A stretch of DNA of 64,000 bases from Streptomyces sp. NRRL S-118 (GCF_000716335.1 NZ_KL591004.1:45910-109909), one strand, 5' to 3'; positions 46,510-55,333 are shown, counted from the first letter of the stretch. The notes: generated by a model not told the origin, from the letters alone. Program-made: numbers and translations.

Positions 46510-46652
46510 AGCGGGTCCGCAGAGCGGCGTCACCGACTGCGGGACGGGACCGGGCCGGACGGGTGCACGGGGCCGGGCAGGGCGGGTGGACGGGACCGGG
46601 CAGGACAGTGCGGGGCCGGGCAGGGCGGGTGGACGGGACTTCGTGGAGAGGC

Positions 46653-47549
46653 CTAGTCCGCCGTGCCGTCCCGGCGCTTCATCGCCTCGATGCCGGCGAT
46701 CAGGAGCTCCAGCGCGAAGTCGAAGTCGCGCTCGCGCATCTCCTGCACCGTGTCACCGCCGCGCGCCGCCATCAGCTCAGTGGCGCGCCGGAAGTCCCGC
46801 TCGTAGCCGGGCTGGGCCAGGACGGCGCTCATCGCCTCGCGGTAGTACTCGTCCTGGCTCAGGCCCGCGCTCGTGCAGCGCTGGATGAAGTGGCCCTCGA
46901 TGGTGCCGAACCCGTACACGAACTGGAAGACCGCCGACATGGCGCCTGTCTGCCCATGGGCCGGCAGGCCCGTGTTGCCGATGACGCGCTGCACGCACAG
47001 CGCGAACGCCATCGCGTGGGGGCCGATGTTGAGGAAGCGGCCGATCAACGGGGAGACCCACGGGTGGCGCACCAGCAGGGCCCGGTAGCCGGTGGCCAGC
47101 TCCCGCAGCTGGACGCGCCAGTCCGCGGCGGCTTCCGGACCCGGGTCCCGCTCCCGGTCCGGGTCCGGCGCCGGTGCCCCCTCCGGCGCGGGGGCCCCTT
47201 CCGGGCTCGGGTTCGAGACCGGGTCCGTGTTCGGGTTCGGGACCGGACCCGGGTCCGGCAGGGTGAGCTCGCCGAAGACCGCGTCGATCGCGAGCTCCAG
47301 CAGATCGTCCTTGGTGTCGACGTACCAGTAGACCGACATCGCCGTGACGTTCAGCTCCGCCGCGAGCCGCCTCATCGAGAACTTGGCCAGGCCCTCGGCG
47401 TCGAGCAGCCTGACCGCCGCCGCCGTGATCCGCTCGCGGTCGAGCCCCGAGGGCTGGTCCGCCTTGCGGGTCCGCGGAGTCCGGCCCCCGCCCTCCAGCC
47501 ACACGCTGGAGTGCGCCGGGCGCTTCGTGCGGTCGCCTGCCGACACCAT
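46653..47549 (-). CDS. TetR family transcriptional regulator
   Basis: A 298-residue regulator. The helix-turn-helix domain (about 38-85: ITAAAVRLLDAEGLAKFSMRRLAAELNVTAMSVYWYVDTKDDLLELAIDAVF) is TetR-like, and the C-terminal domain resembles the TetR_C type (LLVRHPWVSPLIGRFLNIGPHAMA). An unusual Pro/Asp/Asn/Glu-rich insert of about 45 residues separates the two. ATG at 47549 lies 31 nt after the MFS stop, so it is the second gene of the MFS-TetR operon and probably controls the operator at 49095-49155. Confidence 0.92.
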   Translation of the reverse strand: MVSAGDRTKRPAHSSVWLEGGGRTPRTRKADQPSGLDRERITAAAVRLLDAEGLAKFSMRRLAAELNVTAMSVYWYVDTKDDLLELAIDAVFGELTLPDPGPVPNPNTDPVSNPSPEGAPAPEGAPAPDPDRERDPGPEAAADWRVQLRELATGYRALLVRHPWVSPLIGRFLNIGPHAMAFALCVQRVIGNTGLPAHGQTGAMSAVFQFVYGFGTIEGHFIQRCTSAGLSQDEYYREAMSAVLAQPGYERDFRRATELMAARGGDTVQEMRERDFDFALELLIAGIEAMKRRDGTAD

Positions 47550-47580
47550 GGGGGTTCCTCCTCGTTCCTGGCCCCCGATG

Positions 47581-49083
47581 CTATGCCCGCGTCCGCTCGG
47601 CACGCCTGAGCAGCAGCGCCGCCAGCAGGCCGCCCGCCAGGACCGCCGCCGCGCCCACCAGTTGGCTGGTCTCCAGGCTGGTGGCGAAGGCCTCCGCGAT
47701 GCGGGCCCTGTCGGCCGGGCCGTCCGCCGCCGCGAGCGCCGCCGGGAGGGAGGCGGCGGAGACGGACACCAGCGCGGTGAACCGGGAGTTGAGCACGGCT
47801 CCCAGGACGGCGACGCCCAGGCCGTTGCCGAACTCCGCGAGCGTGCCGTTGATGCCGGCGCCCACGCCCGCCTTCTCCGGCGGTATCGCGCTCATGATGG
47901 CGTTGGCCATGGCCGGCATGGACAGGGCGACGCCCGCACCCATGACGACCAGCCCGAGCAGCATGCCTCCGTAGCCGTGCGCCCCGCCCAGGACGGCGAT
48001 CGCGGCGAGGCCCGCCGCGACCATGGCCATGCCGAGCGCGATGGTCCACGGCGTACCGAGCTTCGGCAGCAGCCGCGCGCCGACCCCGCTCAGGTTGAGG
48101 ACGACGACGGTGAGCGCGAGCGGCGCCGTGCGCAGGCCGGCGTCCAGCGGCCCGTACCCGAGCACGAACTGCAGGTGCTGCGTCAGCAGGAACAGCGAGC
48201 CGGTCATGCCGAAGGCGACCAGGATCGCGCCCGCGACCGCCCCCACGAACCGCTGGTTGCGGAAGAAGTGCATGTCCAGCATGGGGTGCGGGGTGTGCAG
48301 CTCCCACAGGGCGAACGCGCCGAGGACCACCGCGCCGACCGAGGCGGCGACCAGCACCTGGCCGGACGTCCAGCCGTGCTCGGGGCCCGAGATGATCGCG
48401 TACACCACGGCGGTCATACCGATGGTGGACAGCAGCGCGCCGAGCAGGTCCGGCCGGTCGCCCTGCTTGTGCTTGGACTCGGGTACGAGCGCGGCGACGG
48501 CGGCGAGACCGATGACCGCCACGGGAATGTTGATCAGGAAGATCGCGCCCCACCAGAAGTGGTCGAGCATGAAGCCGCCGAGCAGCGGTCCGGCGGCGAA
48601 GCCGAGCGAGCTGACCGTGGACCACAGGGCGATGGCCTTGACCCGCTCGGTGTCGTCGAAGACCTGGACGACGACGGCGAGGGTGGTGGTCATCAGCAGC
48701 GCGCCGCCGACGCCCATGCCCGCACGCGCGGCGATCAACTGCCCGGAGCTCTGGGCGAGGCCGGCGGCGAGCGAGCCGACGCCGAACAGGGCGAGCCCGA
48801 TGAGCAGCATCTTCCTGCGCCCGTAGCGGTCGGCGGCGTTGCCCGCGGTGAGCAGCAGGCCGGACTGGACGAGCGAGTAGGCGTTGATCATCCACTGCAC
48901 GTCGGACGTCGTGGCGTCGAGCTCGTCGGTGAGGGAGGGGATGGCGACGTTGAGGACGGTGTTGTCGAGCAGCACGGTGAGCTGGGCGAGGCAGATGACC
49001 CCCAGGATCAGCCAGCGCTGCGGGTGGCCACCGCCGGACGATCCGGGGGCGGTGGTGGAGTGCTCGGCGCTCGTGGCCGTCAT
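47581..49083 (-). CDS. MFS drug exporter, DHA2 (EmrB/QacA) family
   Basis: A 500-residue, 14-helix proton antiporter. Motifs are LDNTVLNVAIPSL in helix 1, GNAADRYGRRKMLLIG (motif A), ARAGMGVGGALLMTTTLAVV (motif B), WSTVSSLGFAAGPLLGGFMLDHF (motif C) and the late PPEKAGVGAGINGTLAEFGNGLGVAVLG. It probably exports toxic organic compounds; the substrate is unknown. ATG at 49083. First gene of the pair with TetR, with a striking repeated operator directly upstream. Confidence 0.95.
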   Translation of the reverse strand: MTATSAEHSTTAPGSSGGGHPQRWLILGVICLAQLTVLLDNTVLNVAIPSLTDELDATTSDVQWMINAYSLVQSGLLLTAGNAADRYGRRKMLLIGLALFGVGSLAAGLAQSSGQLIAARAGMGVGGALLMTTTLAVVVQVFDDTERVKAIALWSTVSSLGFAAGPLLGGFMLDHFWWGAIFLINIPVAVIGLAAVAALVPESKHKQGDRPDLLGALLSTIGMTAVVYAIISGPEHGWTSGQVLVAASVGAVVLGAFALWELHTPHPMLDMHFFRNQRFVGAVAGAILVAFGMTGSLFLLTQHLQFVLGYGPLDAGLRTAPLALTVVVLNLSGVGARLLPKLGTPWTIALGMAMVAAGLAAIAVLGGAHGYGGMLLGLVVMGAGVALSMPAMANAIMSAIPPEKAGVGAGINGTLAEFGNGLGVAVLGAVLNSRFTALVSVSAASLPAALAAADGPADRARIAEAFATSLETSQLVGAAAVLAGGLLAALLLRRAERTRA

Positions 49084-49094
49084 GCGGGCAGCTC

Positions 49095-49155
49095 CTTGTA
49101 CGGTGTACGGGACGTGGTCTCGTACACCGTACAAGAGTTCTCGTACGCCGTATAA
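49095..49155. promoter_or_regulatory. Operator array for the MFS-TetR operon
   Basis: CTTGTACGGTGTACG (49095-49109) and its exact inverse CGTACACCGTACAAG (49121-49135) are separated by 11 bp. A third related element, CGTACGCCGTATAA, lies at 49142-49155. Each arm is itself close to a GTACgGTGTAC palindrome, the size of a TetR dimer site, so two or three dimers could bind. It is 12-72 nt before the MFS start. Confidence 0.75.
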
Positions 49156-49187
49156 CTGTTTTTCCGTGGCAGGGTCGCGCCGTGACG

Positions 49188-49265
49188 CCCTGAGGGCCTC
49201 AGCACCTCACACCCCTCAGGGTTTCAGCACCTCAGCACCTCAGCACCCCTCAGCACGTCAGCACG
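49188..49265. repeat. Hairpin plus tandem CTCAGCAC repeats
   Basis: CCCTGAGGG (49188-49196) pairs with CCCTCAGGG (49213-49221). About seven copies of TCAGCAC(C/G), mostly 9 bp apart, fill 49199-49265. The block lies directly after the GT39 stop on the minus strand and may serve as the terminator of the RR-HK-GT operon; the tandem part looks like slipped-strand expansion. Confidence 0.5.
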
Positions 49266-49273
49266 TGCAGGTG

Positions 49274-51547
49274 TCACCCGCTCGCCGGAACGGTCAGGTC
49301 GTAGAGCGTGACGCCGTCCACGGTGACCTTCGTGAACGCGTCCGCCACCCAGGTGCTGATCGCGGACGCGGCGCCGGAACCGCCCGGGCCTCCCGGGCCG
49401 CCGCCGGGGCCGGCCTCCGGGTCGCCGCCCGCACCGCGCCCGCCGCCCGCGATGAAGTAGTGGATCCTGCCCTCGGCGACGTACTGCTGGAACCGGGCGA
49501 GGGTGGGCGACGGGTCGCTGCCGTTGAAGCCGCCGACAGCCATGACGGGCTTCTCGGTGGCGAGCTGGTAGCCGGCCGCGTTCTGGGAGCCGACGGTGGC
49601 GGCGACCCAGGTGTAGGAGGAGGCGTTCCGCATGAGCCGGGAGGCGACGGCGGAGCCCACCTCGGGACCGTCGAGCAGTCCGCCCCCCGCACCTCCGCGC
49701 GGCGCCCGGCCGCCGGGGCCACGACCCCCGTCACCGGGGGCCCGGCCCGCGGACGCCTGCCCGGGAGCGGCCGGGCCCGTCGGCGTCTGGCCCGTCGGCG
49801 TCTGGCCCGTCGGCGTCTGGCCGGGAGCCTGGCCGGGACCGGTGCCCGGCGCCGCGCCCGGGGGCAGCATTCCTCCCCGCGCGTTCCCCCCGAAGGGGCC
49901 ACCGGGACCGCCCGCACCGCCCGGGCCTCCGCCCCGCGCCGACGCGGGCCCCGCCGTGACGATGGAACCGGTGTGCCCCATCCCGAGGGTGGCCACCGTG
50001 TACGCGGCCGGCCCCGCCAGGCCCGCCGCCAGCGCGAGCGCCGCCGCGCCGAGCGCCACCCGCCGCCCCCCGGCACGCGCCAGCAGCAGACCCGCCCCGG
50101 CCGCAAGGCCGCCCGCCAGGACCAGCCAGCGCAGCCACGGCACGAAGTCGGGCGTCCGGCCCAGCAGCACGTACGCCCACACCGCCGTACCCGCCGCCAC
50201 CACGGCCAGGACCGCCGAGGCCGCCACACCGCCCCGCTCCTCCCACAGCACGGTCACGCCCATGCCGACGAGCGCCGCGACGTACGGGGCCAGCGCCACC
50301 GTGTAGTACTCGTGGAAGATGCCGGCCATGAAGCTGAAGACCACCAGCGTCGTCACCAGCGACCCGCCCCACACCAGGAACGCCGCCCGGGCCGTGTCCG
50401 TCCGGCCCGCCCGCCGGGTGAGGACGAGCCCCGCGGCGAGCAGCAGCAGCGCGGCCGGCAGCAGCCACGAGATCTGACCGCCGACGGCGTCGCCGAACAT
50501 CCGCCACACACCCGTCTCTCCCCAGCCGCGACCACCGCCACCACCGCCGCCCGGGCCACCGCCGACACTGCCGGTCTCCTCGCCGTTGATGCGGCCGAGG
50601 CCGTTGTAGCCGAAGGTCAGCTCCAGGAAGCTGTTGGTCTGCGAGCCGCCGACGTACGGGCGCGAGGACGCCGGCCACAGCTCGACGACCGCCACCCACC
50701 AGCCGCCGCAGACGACCAGCGCGAGCCCCGCCAGGGCGAGTTGGCCGAGCCGCCGGCGTACCGTCGCCGGCGCGGACACCGCGTACACCACGGCCAGCGG
50801 CGGCAGGATGAGGAAGGCCTGCAGGGTCTTCGTCAGGAACGCGAACCCGACCGCCACCCCCGCCCCGACCAGCCACGCCGTCCGGGCGCCCTCCAGCGCC
50901 CGCAGCACGCAGTACACGGTGACCGACATCAGCAGCGCCAACAGCGCGTCCGGGTTGTTGAAGCGGAACATCAGCGCGGCGACGGGCGTCAGCGCGAGCA
51001 CCGCGCCCGCCACCAGCCCGGCCGCCGCGCTGAAGCGGCGCCGGACGGCCGCGTGCACGACGGCGACCGTCCCGACGCCCATCAGCACCTCGGGGACGAG
51101 GATCTGCCACGACCCGAGCCCGAAGAGCCGTACGGACAGGGCCATCGGCCACAGCGCGGCCGGGGGCTTGTCGACGGTGATGGAGTTCCCCGCGTCCGAC
51201 GCCCCGAAGAAGAACGCCTTCCAGCTCTCACTGCCCGCCTGGACGGCGGCCGAGTAGAAGGAGTTGGCGTACCCGGAGGCGTCCAGGTTCCACAGGTACA
51301 ACAGGCCGGTGACGAGCAGCAGCACCGCCAGGGCCGCCCGTTCCCGCGACAGGACCGGTACCCGCAGGGCCGTCCTCGCTCCGGGTGCCGTCGCCGATAC
51401 CGGCTTCGCCCCAGGCGTCCCCGCCGCAGCCGGATTCGTCCCGGCCGGATTCGCGCCGGCCGGATTCGTGCCGGCCGGATTCGCGGCGGCCGGATTCGCG
51501 GCGGCCGGATTCGTGGCGGCCGGATTCGTGGTGGTCTTGTCCGTCAT
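49274..51547 (-). CDS. GT39/PMT-like membrane glycosyltransferase
   Basis: A 757-residue membrane protein. The N-terminus is a tandem Asn-Pro-Ala repeat (about residues 8-45). About a dozen helices follow, with the family motif around YLWNLDASGYANSFYSAAVQAGS and ITVDKPPAALWPMALSVRLFG (ArnT/PMT_2 type, which transfers sugars from polyprenyl-phosphate carriers). A Gly/Pro-rich linker with GQTPT repeats leads to an extracytoplasmic C-terminal domain (SYTWVAATVGSQNAAGYQLATEKPVMAVGGFNGSDPS). ATG at 51547 overlaps the GT2 stop (ATGA). Acceptor unknown. Confidence 0.92.
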   Translation of the reverse strand: MTDKTTTNPAATNPAAANPAAANPAGTNPAGANPAGTNPAAAGTPGAKPVSATAPGARTALRVPVLSRERAALAVLLLVTGLLYLWNLDASGYANSFYSAAVQAGSESWKAFFFGASDAGNSITVDKPPAALWPMALSVRLFGLGSWQILVPEVLMGVGTVAVVHAAVRRRFSAAAGLVAGAVLALTPVAALMFRFNNPDALLALLMSVTVYCVLRALEGARTAWLVGAGVAVGFAFLTKTLQAFLILPPLAVVYAVSAPATVRRRLGQLALAGLALVVCGGWWVAVVELWPASSRPYVGGSQTNSFLELTFGYNGLGRINGEETGSVGGGPGGGGGGGRGWGETGVWRMFGDAVGGQISWLLPAALLLLAAGLVLTRRAGRTDTARAAFLVWGGSLVTTLVVFSFMAGIFHEYYTVALAPYVAALVGMGVTVLWEERGGVAASAVLAVVAAGTAVWAYVLLGRTPDFVPWLRWLVLAGGLAAGAGLLLARAGGRRVALGAAALALAAGLAGPAAYTVATLGMGHTGSIVTAGPASARGGGPGGAGGPGGPFGGNARGGMLPPGAAPGTGPGQAPGQTPTGQTPTGQTPTGPAAPGQASAGRAPGDGGRGPGGRAPRGGAGGGLLDGPEVGSAVASRLMRNASSYTWVAATVGSQNAAGYQLATEKPVMAVGGFNGSDPSPTLARFQQYVAEGRIHYFIAGGGRGAGGDPEAGPGGGPGGPGGSGAASAISTWVADAFTKVTVDGVTLYDLTVPASG
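51426..51530. repeat. Seven 15-bp tandem repeats in the GT39 N-terminus
   Basis: CGGATTCG recurs at 51431, 51446, 51461, 51476, 51491, 51506 and 51521, a strict 15-bp period that encodes five-residue units of the type N-P-A-(A/G)-(A/T). The reading frame is preserved, so copy-number change would alter only the cytoplasmic tail length. Confidence 0.85.
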
Positions 51548-52881
51548 CGCGCGTCCCCCAGGGTGTGATCGTCGGCACGCCGGTCCGGAAAGACCCAGGC
51601 GCGGAAGAGCAGGAAACGCAGCACCGTCGCGGCCAGGTTCGCCGCGATCAGCACGGCGAGCTCCGTCCCGTGCCCCGCGCCGCCCGCGGATGCGCCCGCG
51701 GAACCGGTCGCGGAGCCGGTCGCCGCGGCCAGCGCCGCCAGCGAGCCGCTGGTGAGCGCCAGCCCGATGGCGAACACCACGAGCCCTTGCGCCTGGTGGC
51801 GCACGGCGCGCTCCCGGCCCCGTACCCCGAACGTCAGACGGCGGTTCGCGGCGGTGTTGGCGACCGCCGACAGCAGCAGGGCCGCGCCGTTGGCGGCCTG
51901 CGGTCCGGTGCCCGCGCGGAAGGCCGAGTAGAGCGCCAGGTAGAGGAGCGTCGACAGCGCGCCCACGGCGCAGAAGCCGGCCAGCTGGCGGGCCAGCCCG
52001 CCCGGCACGCCGCTGATCGCCCGGTCGCGCGGATCGTCGCCGAACGGCCGCGCCAGCCGGTCCAGCGGCAGCGTGCCCTTGGCGAGCGCGCGCCCCACGC
52101 GCCACACGCCCTTCAGGTCCTCCGCCGCGGTCCGCAGGATGTGGACGGTGGAGTCCGGGTCGTCGACCCAGTCGACCGGCACCTCGTGGATGCGCAGCCC
52201 GGCCCGTTCGGCCAGGACCAGCATCTCGGTGTCGAAGAACCAGCCCGTGTCCTCGACCATCGGCAGCAGCCGCTCGGCCACCTCGCGCCGTATCGCCTTG
52301 AACCCGCACTGCGCGTCGCTGAACCGGGCGGCGAGCGAGCCGCGCAGGATGAGGTTGTACGTACGGGAGACGAGCTCCCGCTTCGGGCCGCGCACCACGC
52401 GCGAGCCGCCCGCCAGCCGGGACCCGATCGCGAGGTCGGAGTGCCCGGAGATGAGCGGGGCGACCAGCGGGAGCAGCGCGTTGAGGTCGGTCGACAGGTC
52501 GACGTCCATGTAGGCGAGGACGGGCGCCTCGGAGCGGGACCAGACGGTGCCGAGCGCGCGGCCGCGGCCCTTCCGTTCCAGCCGCACGGACCGTACGCCG
52601 GGCAGTTCCGCCGCCATGCGGGCGGCGATGGCCGGCGTGCGGTCGGTGCTGGCGTTGTCGGCGACGGTGATGCGGAAGCCGTACGGGAAGGTGCGGGCGA
52701 GGTGCGCGTGCAGCCGCAGCACGCACGGTTCGAGGTCCTTCTCCTCGTTGTGCACGGGGATCACGACATCCAGGACGGGCCGCCCGCCGGTGTCCCGTAC
52801 GGGCAGGTGCTCCCGGGCCGGAAGCGTGAGGCATTCCATGGGTGTTGGCATGCCGCCGACCCTCGCGGCGGTGGCTGTCAT
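51544..52881 (-). CDS. GT2 glycosyltransferase with GtrA-like membrane domain
   Basis: A 445-residue protein. The N-terminal GT-A domain has VLDVVIPVHNEEKDL, DNASTDRTP, the metal-binding DxD-type AYMDVDLSTDLNAL and FSDAQCGFKAIRREVA, the DPM1/GtrB-like pattern for making polyprenyl-phosphate sugars. The C-terminal part (about 300-430) has four helices typical of GtrA (ANGAALLLSAVANTAANRRLTF). It could supply the lipid-linked donor used by the adjacent GT39. ATG at 52881 overlaps the kinase stop (ATGA). Confidence 0.93.
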   Translation of the reverse strand: MTATAARVGGMPTPMECLTLPAREHLPVRDTGGRPVLDVVIPVHNEEKDLEPCVLRLHAHLARTFPYGFRITVADNASTDRTPAIAARMAAELPGVRSVRLERKGRGRALGTVWSRSEAPVLAYMDVDLSTDLNALLPLVAPLISGHSDLAIGSRLAGGSRVVRGPKRELVSRTYNLILRGSLAARFSDAQCGFKAIRREVAERLLPMVEDTGWFFDTEMLVLAERAGLRIHEVPVDWVDDPDSTVHILRTAAEDLKGVWRVGRALAKGTLPLDRLARPFGDDPRDRAISGVPGGLARQLAGFCAVGALSTLLYLALYSAFRAGTGPQAANGAALLLSAVANTAANRRLTFGVRGRERAVRHQAQGLVVFAIGLALTSGSLAALAAATGSATGSAGASAGGAGHGTELAVLIAANLAATVLRFLLFRAWVFPDRRADDHTLGDAR

Positions 52882-54581
52882 GCCCGTGTGACGAGCCTGT
52901 GGGCGGCCTGTGAGTCCTCGGCCGGCAGGTGCACGGTGAAAACCGTCCGCCCGGGTGCGCTGCGCACGGCCACCTCGCCGCCGTGCGCGGCGACGATCGC
53001 GCGCACGATGGCGAGCCCGAGCCCGGTGGAGCCGGCGACGGCGCGGGAGGCGGGGCTGATGCCGCCGACGGGGTCGGCGCCGGGGCTGATGCCGGCGACG
53101 GGGTCGGCGCCGGGGCTGATGCCGGCGACGGGGTCGGCGCCGGGGCGTGAGCGGGAGGCGTCTCCGCGGGCGAAGCGCTCGAAGACGTGCGGCAGGAGAT
53201 GGGGCGGGATGCCGGGCCCGTCGTCCTCGACCTCCAGGACGGCGCATGTGTCCGTCCGCCGCACGCGCGCGGTGACCACCGTCCCGGGCGGGGTGTGCGT
53301 ACGGGCGTTGCCGAGGAGGTTGAGCAGCACCTGGTGCAGCCGGGCGGGATCCCCGTGCACCGGCACGGGCGCGTCGGGCAGTTCGAGGCGCCAGCGGTGC
53401 TCGGGACCGGCGGCACGGACATCGCCGACGGCATCGACGACGAGCGGAGCGAGATCAGTGCTCCGGTACGAGAGCGGCCGTCCCGCGTCCAGCCGCGCCA
53501 GCAGCAGCAGATCCTCCACGAGCCCGGTCATCCGGGTCGCCTCGGCCTCGATGCGTCCCAGCGCGTGCCGGGTGTCCGGGCCCGGCCGCTCCGTCCCGCG
53601 CCGGGTGAGCTCGGCGTATCCGCGGATCGACGCCAGCGGCGTCCGCAGCTCGTGGCTCGCGTCCGCCACGAACTGCCGAACCCGCATCTCACTCTCCTGC
53701 CGGGCGTGCAGCGCCGCGTGCACATGGTCGAGCATCCGGTTGAGGGCCGCGCCCACCCGGCCCACCTCGGTGCGCGGATCGGCCTCGGCGTCCGGCACCC
53801 GCTCGTGCAGTGCCGGCTCGCCGCTGTGCAGCGGCAGTTCACCGACGCGCGCGGCGGTCGCGGCGACGCGCCGCAGGGGGCGCAACGCGAACCCGACGAG
53901 TGCGGCGCCCGCGATGCCGGCGGCGAGCAGGGCGGCGGCCGTCACGCACACCTCGACCACGATCAGCGTGCCGACCGTGTCCTGCACGCCCGCGAGCGGG
54001 AACCCGAGCACGAGCGTGTCGTCCGGCGAAGCCAGTACGCGGTACTCGCCCAGCCCGGGCAGGTCCACCGTGTGCACCGCGCCGTCGCGCGGCGCCGCGG
54101 ACAGCGCGGCGGTCTGCGCCGCGTCCAGCGGGGCCGGCGCGTCCCCGGGGCGCTCGCCGACGAGCCGCCCGGCCGCGCCCAGCGGCCCACCCGGGGCGGC
54201 GGCGCGCCCGCCGACGGTGCCGAACTCGTGGCCGGGGGCGGTGACGAAGCCGAGCTCCCGGTCCGGCCAGTGCATCCGGTCCGCTCGCAGCACCGCCTCG
54301 CGCAGCCGCTCGTCCTCCTGGCCGACGAGGTACGAGCGCAGGGCGATGGTCGTGACCGCGCCGATGACCGCCGCGACGACCGCGATCAGCGCGACCGCCG
54401 CCAGGACCAGCCGCGCCCGCAACGACCACGGCCGCCGCCACCCCCGCATGCCTCCGGCCCACGACCGCCACCGCCCGCGCACGCCTCGCGCCCACGACCG
54501 CACCCCCCGCACGGCTCGCGCCCAGGACCGCCACCACCGCTGCACGCCCCGTACCGGCAGCCGCCGCCGAGGTGGCCTCAC
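52878..54581 (-). CDS. Sensor histidine kinase (OmpR-partner type) with repeat-expanded ATP lid
   Basis: A 567-residue kinase. Helix 1 (about 58-80), an extracytoplasmic region (to about 190), helix 2 and a HAMP domain precede the H-box FVADASHELRTPLASIRGYAELT, N-box LHQVLLNLLGNARTHTP, and G boxes VEDDGPGIPPHLLPHVFERF and STGLGLAIVRAIVAAHGG. Between the F and G2 boxes lie three copies of a ten-residue unit (PGADPVAGIS), inside the ATP lid. The Arg/Trp-rich N-terminus is unusual. GTG at 54581 overlaps the response regulator stop (GTGA). Confidence 0.92.
   Translation of the reverse strand: MRPPRRRLPVRGVQRWWRSWARAVRGVRSWARGVRGRWRSWAGGMRGWRRPWSLRARLVLAAVALIAVVAAVIGAVTTIALRSYLVGQEDERLREAVLRADRMHWPDRELGFVTAPGHEFGTVGGRAAAPGGPLGAAGRLVGERPGDAPAPLDAAQTAALSAAPRDGAVHTVDLPGLGEYRVLASPDDTLVLGFPLAGVQDTVGTLIVVEVCVTAAALLAAGIAGAALVGFALRPLRRVAATAARVGELPLHSGEPALHERVPDAEADPRTEVGRVGAALNRMLDHVHAALHARQESEMRVRQFVADASHELRTPLASIRGYAELTRRGTERPGPDTRHALGRIEAEATRMTGLVEDLLLLARLDAGRPLSYRSTDLAPLVVDAVGDVRAAGPEHRWRLELPDAPVPVHGDPARLHQVLLNLLGNARTHTPPGTVVTARVRRTDTCAVLEVEDDGPGIPPHLLPHVFERFARGDASRSRPGADPVAGISPGADPVAGISPGADPVGGISPASRAVAGSTGLGLAIVRAIVAAHGGEVAVRSAPGRTVFTVHLPAEDSQAAHRLVTRA
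53051..53140. repeat. Three 30-bp tandem repeats in the kinase gene
   Basis: Three consecutive 30-bp units (53051-53080, 53081-53110, 53111-53140) differ at a single base (one has CCGCCG for CCGGCG). They encode three ten-residue repeats. Near identity indicates recent duplication or ongoing homogenisation. Confidence 0.9.
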
Positions 54582-55333
54582 CCGCCGGGCTTGATCAGGT
54601 AGCCGGCGCCGCGCCGGGTGTGGATCATCGGTGGGCGGCCCGCGTCGATCTTCTTCCGCAGGTACGAGATGTAGAGCTCGACCACGTTCGCCTGCCCGCC
54701 GAAGTCGTAGCTCCACACGCGGTCGAGGATCTGCGCCTTGCTCAGCACCCGCCGCGGGTTGCGCATCAGGTACCGCAGCAGCTCGAACTCCGTCGCCGTC
54801 AGGTGGACCCCGGCCCCGCCGCGCGTCACCTCGTGGCTGTCCTCGTCGAGGACGAGATCACCGACGACGAGCAGCGACTCGCTGCGTGCGGTCGCCGCCG
54901 CGCCCGAGCGCCGGATCAGCCCGCGCAGCCGCGCCACGACCTCCTCCAGGCTGAAGGGCTTGGTGACGTAGTCGTCGCCGCCCGCCGTGAGCCCCGCGAT
55001 CCGGTCCTCCACGGCGTCCTTCGCCGTCAGGAACAGCACTGGTACGTGGGGAAGTTCGCGCCGCACCCGGCCGAGGACCGCCAGCCCGTCCATGTCGGGC
55101 AGCATCACGTCCAGGACGACGGCGTCCGGCCGGCACTCCCGCGCCGCCCGCACCGCACCCGCTCCGTCCCCGGCGCTGTGCACGTCCCACCCCTCGTAGC
55201 GGAGGGCCATGGACAGCAACTCCGCGAGCGACGCCTCGTCGTCGACGACGAGCACGCGGACGGGGCTCCCGTCGGACCTGAGCAGTTCGGCACGCATGTC
55301 GGCACGGATGTCGGCACGCCTCTCGGTACGCAT
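54578..55333 (-). CDS. OmpR/PhoB family response regulator
   Basis: A 251-residue protein. The receiver has VLVVDDEASLAELLSMALRYEGWDV, phospho-acceptor Asp in AVVLDVMLPDMDG, Thr in FLTAKDAVEDRIAGL, and Lys in YVTKPFSLEEVVARL. The winged helix is at about 150-248 (LTATEFELLRYLMRNPRRVLSKAQIL, VELYISYLRKKID, IHTRRGAGYLIKP). The first 24 residues are an imperfect RADMRA-type repeat, and an internal ATG would remove part of it. First gene of the RR-HK-GT2-GT39 operon; each junction overlaps by 4 nt. Confidence 0.95.
   Translation of the reverse strand: MRTERRADIRADMRAELLRSDGSPVRVLVVDDEASLAELLSMALRYEGWDVHSAGDGAGAVRAARECRPDAVVLDVMLPDMDGLAVLGRVRRELPHVPVLFLTAKDAVEDRIAGLTAGGDDYVTKPFSLEEVVARLRGLIRRSGAAATARSESLLVVGDLVLDEDSHEVTRGGAGVHLTATEFELLRYLMRNPRRVLSKAQILDRVWSYDFGGQANVVELYISYLRKKIDAGRPPMIHTRRGAGYLIKPGG

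Noticed and set aside
42631..46533. 1300-codon open frame antisense to marR, the MFS fusion and the YceI gene
   Set aside because: It spans three well-supported genes on the other strand, and its low-complexity Arg/Asp/His composition is typical of a shadow frame.
51426..51530. Regular repeats that could suggest a CRISPR array
   Set aside because: Period is 15 bp with no spacers, in frame inside the GT39 gene, and no cas genes are in the window.
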